From VRUE01 sp963720805 (GTDB taxonomy: Bacteria > Actinomycetota > Thermoleophilia > Solirubrobacterales > 70-9), in the NCBI GenBank assembly GCA_963720805.1, contig CAVRGT010000012.1, forward strand, positions 124,001 to 188,000: DNA of 64,000 nt. The letters run 5' to 3'. A model generated the notes under the pieces. It saw only the letters and a list, made by a program, of their open reading frames with translations, did no database searches and was not told where the DNA came from. This document shows, in pieces, positions 61,662 to 64,000 of the stretch. Within the stretch, counting starts at the first letter, position 1. Each line of letters opens with the position of its first letter. The position numbers and the translations under genes were made by a program.

Positions 61662-63212
61662 TCAGCCCGGTCCCATGCCGTCCAAAAGTACCCCGTTGGT
61701 GCGAAAGCCAAGCTCGGCGTTGCGAATCGTCCCCAACCGCAGCGGTCTCAACTCCGGGCCCGGCGTGGCGAAGCGCCTCACATAAAGCCGGCCGACTCGC
61801 TGGTAACCGACTTCGCGAAAGCCCGGGCCAAGCAGGCTCGCGGGCGCTGCCGGCGCCGGCCCGTCGGAGATGAAGTCCACTTCTCCCACCAACCAGTGGA
61901 AGCCTTCTGAGGGGCGCACCTGGATCGATCCGGTCGAGAGGTAGTAGCGCAGCGAGGCCTCGCCCAGGGTCCAGGTGACCATCGCCCGCGGCACCGCGGG
62001 TTCGCCGATCGCGGTGGCGACCGAGTGCCAGTCCGGCCGCTGCAGGGCCGGCGAGACGCTCGCCCAGATCGAGAAGGCGAGCGAGTAGGCGACCAGCAGC
62101 CCGGCGAGAACGGCGCCGCTGCGCCGGGCGCCGCGCAGGGTGAAACCGACCGCCAGGGCGACCAGCAGCGGCACCAGGGCGGGCAGCAGGTTGCGGGCCA
62201 GGACGTAGTCCTTGCTCGAGTCGAGCAGGGCGATCGCCAGCGGGACGATGACGGTGACCGCGGCAAGCGCCAGCGGGATGCCGGCGGCGCGGCGCTCGCG
62301 GCGCTCGCCGCGGGCGAAGACGAGCCAGGCCCCCGCGATCGCGATCAGGCCGGGGATGACCGCCAGCAGCGGGTGCTCGGGCTGGGCGATGATGTCGCCG
62401 GTCTCGCCCAGGGCAAAGGTCAGGGCGGTCTCCCAGAGCCGGTGCCAGAGGCTGAAGTTGCTGATCCATTCGGCGTGGGAGAACGACATCTGGTGCAGCA
62501 GCAACGGCGCCAGCAGCAGGCCCGCACCGAAGACGATCCAGAGCCCGGGAAACGCGCCTCCCGCTTCCCTGCCCCGGCGGCGCAGCAGCCAGAGCGCCTC
62601 GGCGGCGATCGGGAAGGCGGCGAAGTAGTGGGTGCCGAGGGCAAGCGCCGAGGCGATGCCCCAGGCGATCGAGTCGCGGCGGCGGCCGTGGTCCAGGGCG
62701 CGGACGAAGTGGAGCAGCGAGAGGGCGGTGAGCAGGACGAAGAGCGCGTAGGCGCGCGCCTCCTGCGAGTACCAGAGCAGCATCGGGTTGACCGCGACCA
62801 GGGCGGCGGCGACGACGCCGGCGCGGCGGCTGCTCAGCTCGGCGCCGAGCAGGTAGGCGACCGGGACCGTGGCGATCCCGGCGACGGCCGAGACCGAGCG
62901 CAGGCCGAGCTCGCCGGTCCCGGTCAGCTGGGTCCAGGCCCAGGCGACCGCGTAATAGAGCGGCGGCGCCGACTCGCTGAAGCCGACCGCGTCCATCGCG
63001 TGCCAGAAGCCATCGCGCAGGATGCGACTGGTGGTGACGATCTCGTCGTGGTGGTAGCTCTGCACCCCGAGCGTGGCGAAGCGCAGCGCCCCGGCGAGAA
63101 CGGTGAGCCCGGCGACGATCCAAAAGGTGCGAGACCGAGCTCGCACGAACTCGCCGATCGATTCCAGATAGGTCGAAATGCTGCTGCTGCGCAGCGCCCC
63201 GGCGGCCTCCAT
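61662..63212 (-). CDS. GT39/ArnT-like polytopic glycosyltransferase
   Basis: The 516-aa protein has about ten helices and the GT-C hallmark in the first loop: GVQSYHHDEIVTTSRILRDG (Asp-Glu), then ESAPPLYYAVAWAWTQLTGT, PMLLWYSQEARAYALFVLLT (the Arg-containing YSQEARxY motif) and LGTHYFAAFPIAAEALWLLR. It uses polyprenyl-phosphate sugars to modify proteins, lipids or wall. ATG 63212 is 6 bp from the lon stop. The C-terminus is soluble (RYYLSTGSIQVRPSEGFHWL). Confidence 0.88.
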   Translation of the reverse strand: MEAAGALRSSSISTYLESIGEFVRARSRTFWIVAGLTVLAGALRFATLGVQSYHHDEIVTTSRILRDGFWHAMDAVGFSESAPPLYYAVAWAWTQLTGTGELGLRSVSAVAGIATVPVAYLLGAELSSRRAGVVAAALVAVNPMLLWYSQEARAYALFVLLTALSLLHFVRALDHGRRRDSIAWGIASALALGTHYFAAFPIAAEALWLLRRRGREAGGAFPGLWIVFGAGLLLAPLLLHQMSFSHAEWISNFSLWHRLWETALTFALGETGDIIAQPEHPLLAVIPGLIAIAGAWLVFARGERRERRAAGIPLALAAVTVIVPLAIALLDSSKDYVLARNLLPALVPLLVALAVGFTLRGARRSGAVLAGLLVAYSLAFSIWASVSPALQRPDWHSVATAIGEPAVPRAMVTWTLGEASLRYYLSTGSIQVRPSEGFHWLVGEVDFISDGPAPAAPASLLGPGFREVGYQRVGRLYVRRFATPGPELRPLRLGTIRNAELGFRTNGVLLDGMGPG

Positions 63213-63217
63213 CGCGA

Positions 63218-64000
<783 letters not shown>

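Overview
The window is high-GC DNA (roughly 70% by eye) from an actinobacterium. Gene content and protein style fit a Thermoleophilia/Solirubrobacterales-like lineage: an archaeal-type class I aldolase, an R2lox-like diiron protein, DedA-PAP2 and GT-C membrane proteins, and many GTG/TTG starts. That placement is inference, because no rRNA is present. Most of the window is chromosomal housekeeping sequence. Many central genes carry single-base frameshifts, concentrated at about 1-11 kb, 18-19.4 kb and 31-41 kb, while 19.5-31 kb and 41.3-64 kb are essentially clean. This looks more like local consensus errors than gene decay.

Layout. 1-11 kb: R2lox-like oxidase, UPF0173 hydrolase, rhomboid, class I aldolase, thermonuclease, a large GT-C-type membrane protein, ftsB-like gene, enolase and a PpiC foldase. 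11-20 kb: mfd, FAH-family hydrolase, polysaccharide deacetylase, GMC oxidoreductase, a secreted CSLREA protein and enoyl-CoA hydratase. 20-28 kb: pth, rplY, an ABC1/UbiB kinase, GDPD, prs, glmU, HdeD and tRNA-Gln(TTG). 28-41 kb: PucR regulator, DedA-PAP2 fusion, ispE, rsmA, tatD, FMN-dependent alpha-hydroxyacid dehydrogenase, an ABC-2 exporter, metG, rsmI, ROK glucokinase and an LCP protein. 41-54.9 kb: FmdB zinc ribbon, glyS, an AAA/DUF4143 ATPase with an AT-rich operator, winged-helix protein, FKBP lipoprotein, acyl-CoA ligase, HTH-nuclease, an R2-like oxidase fused to an SCP2 lipid-binding domain, amidase and MMPL transporter. 54.9-60.45 kb: an accessory island between the MMPL transporter and its likely TetR regulator, holding an IS1595-type transposase, HTH regulators, hypothetical proteins and an ORC-like AAA ATPase. 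60.5-64 kb: TetR, a small membrane-anchored protein, GT39 glycosyltransferase and the C-terminal part of Lon.

The most unusual content is a set of dispersed structured repeats. Family A (three copies near 5.5, 32.0 and 34.9 kb) is a two-stem element of about 93-118 nt with compensatory changes in its stems, conserved loops and a TAG in the outer arm, which can serve as a gene's stop codon. Family B (three copies) is a gene-end hairpin. Family C (three copies) has a conserved spaced inverted repeat, in the same orientation relative to the downstream gene each time. In the accessory island a 58-bp palindrome (F) is present once intact and once split exactly at its centre into two halves about 4.3 kb apart, in the arrangement left by an inversion. 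The R2-SCP2 fusion is the most informative protein-level observation, because it suggests a lipid substrate for this class of Mn/Fe or diiron oxidases.
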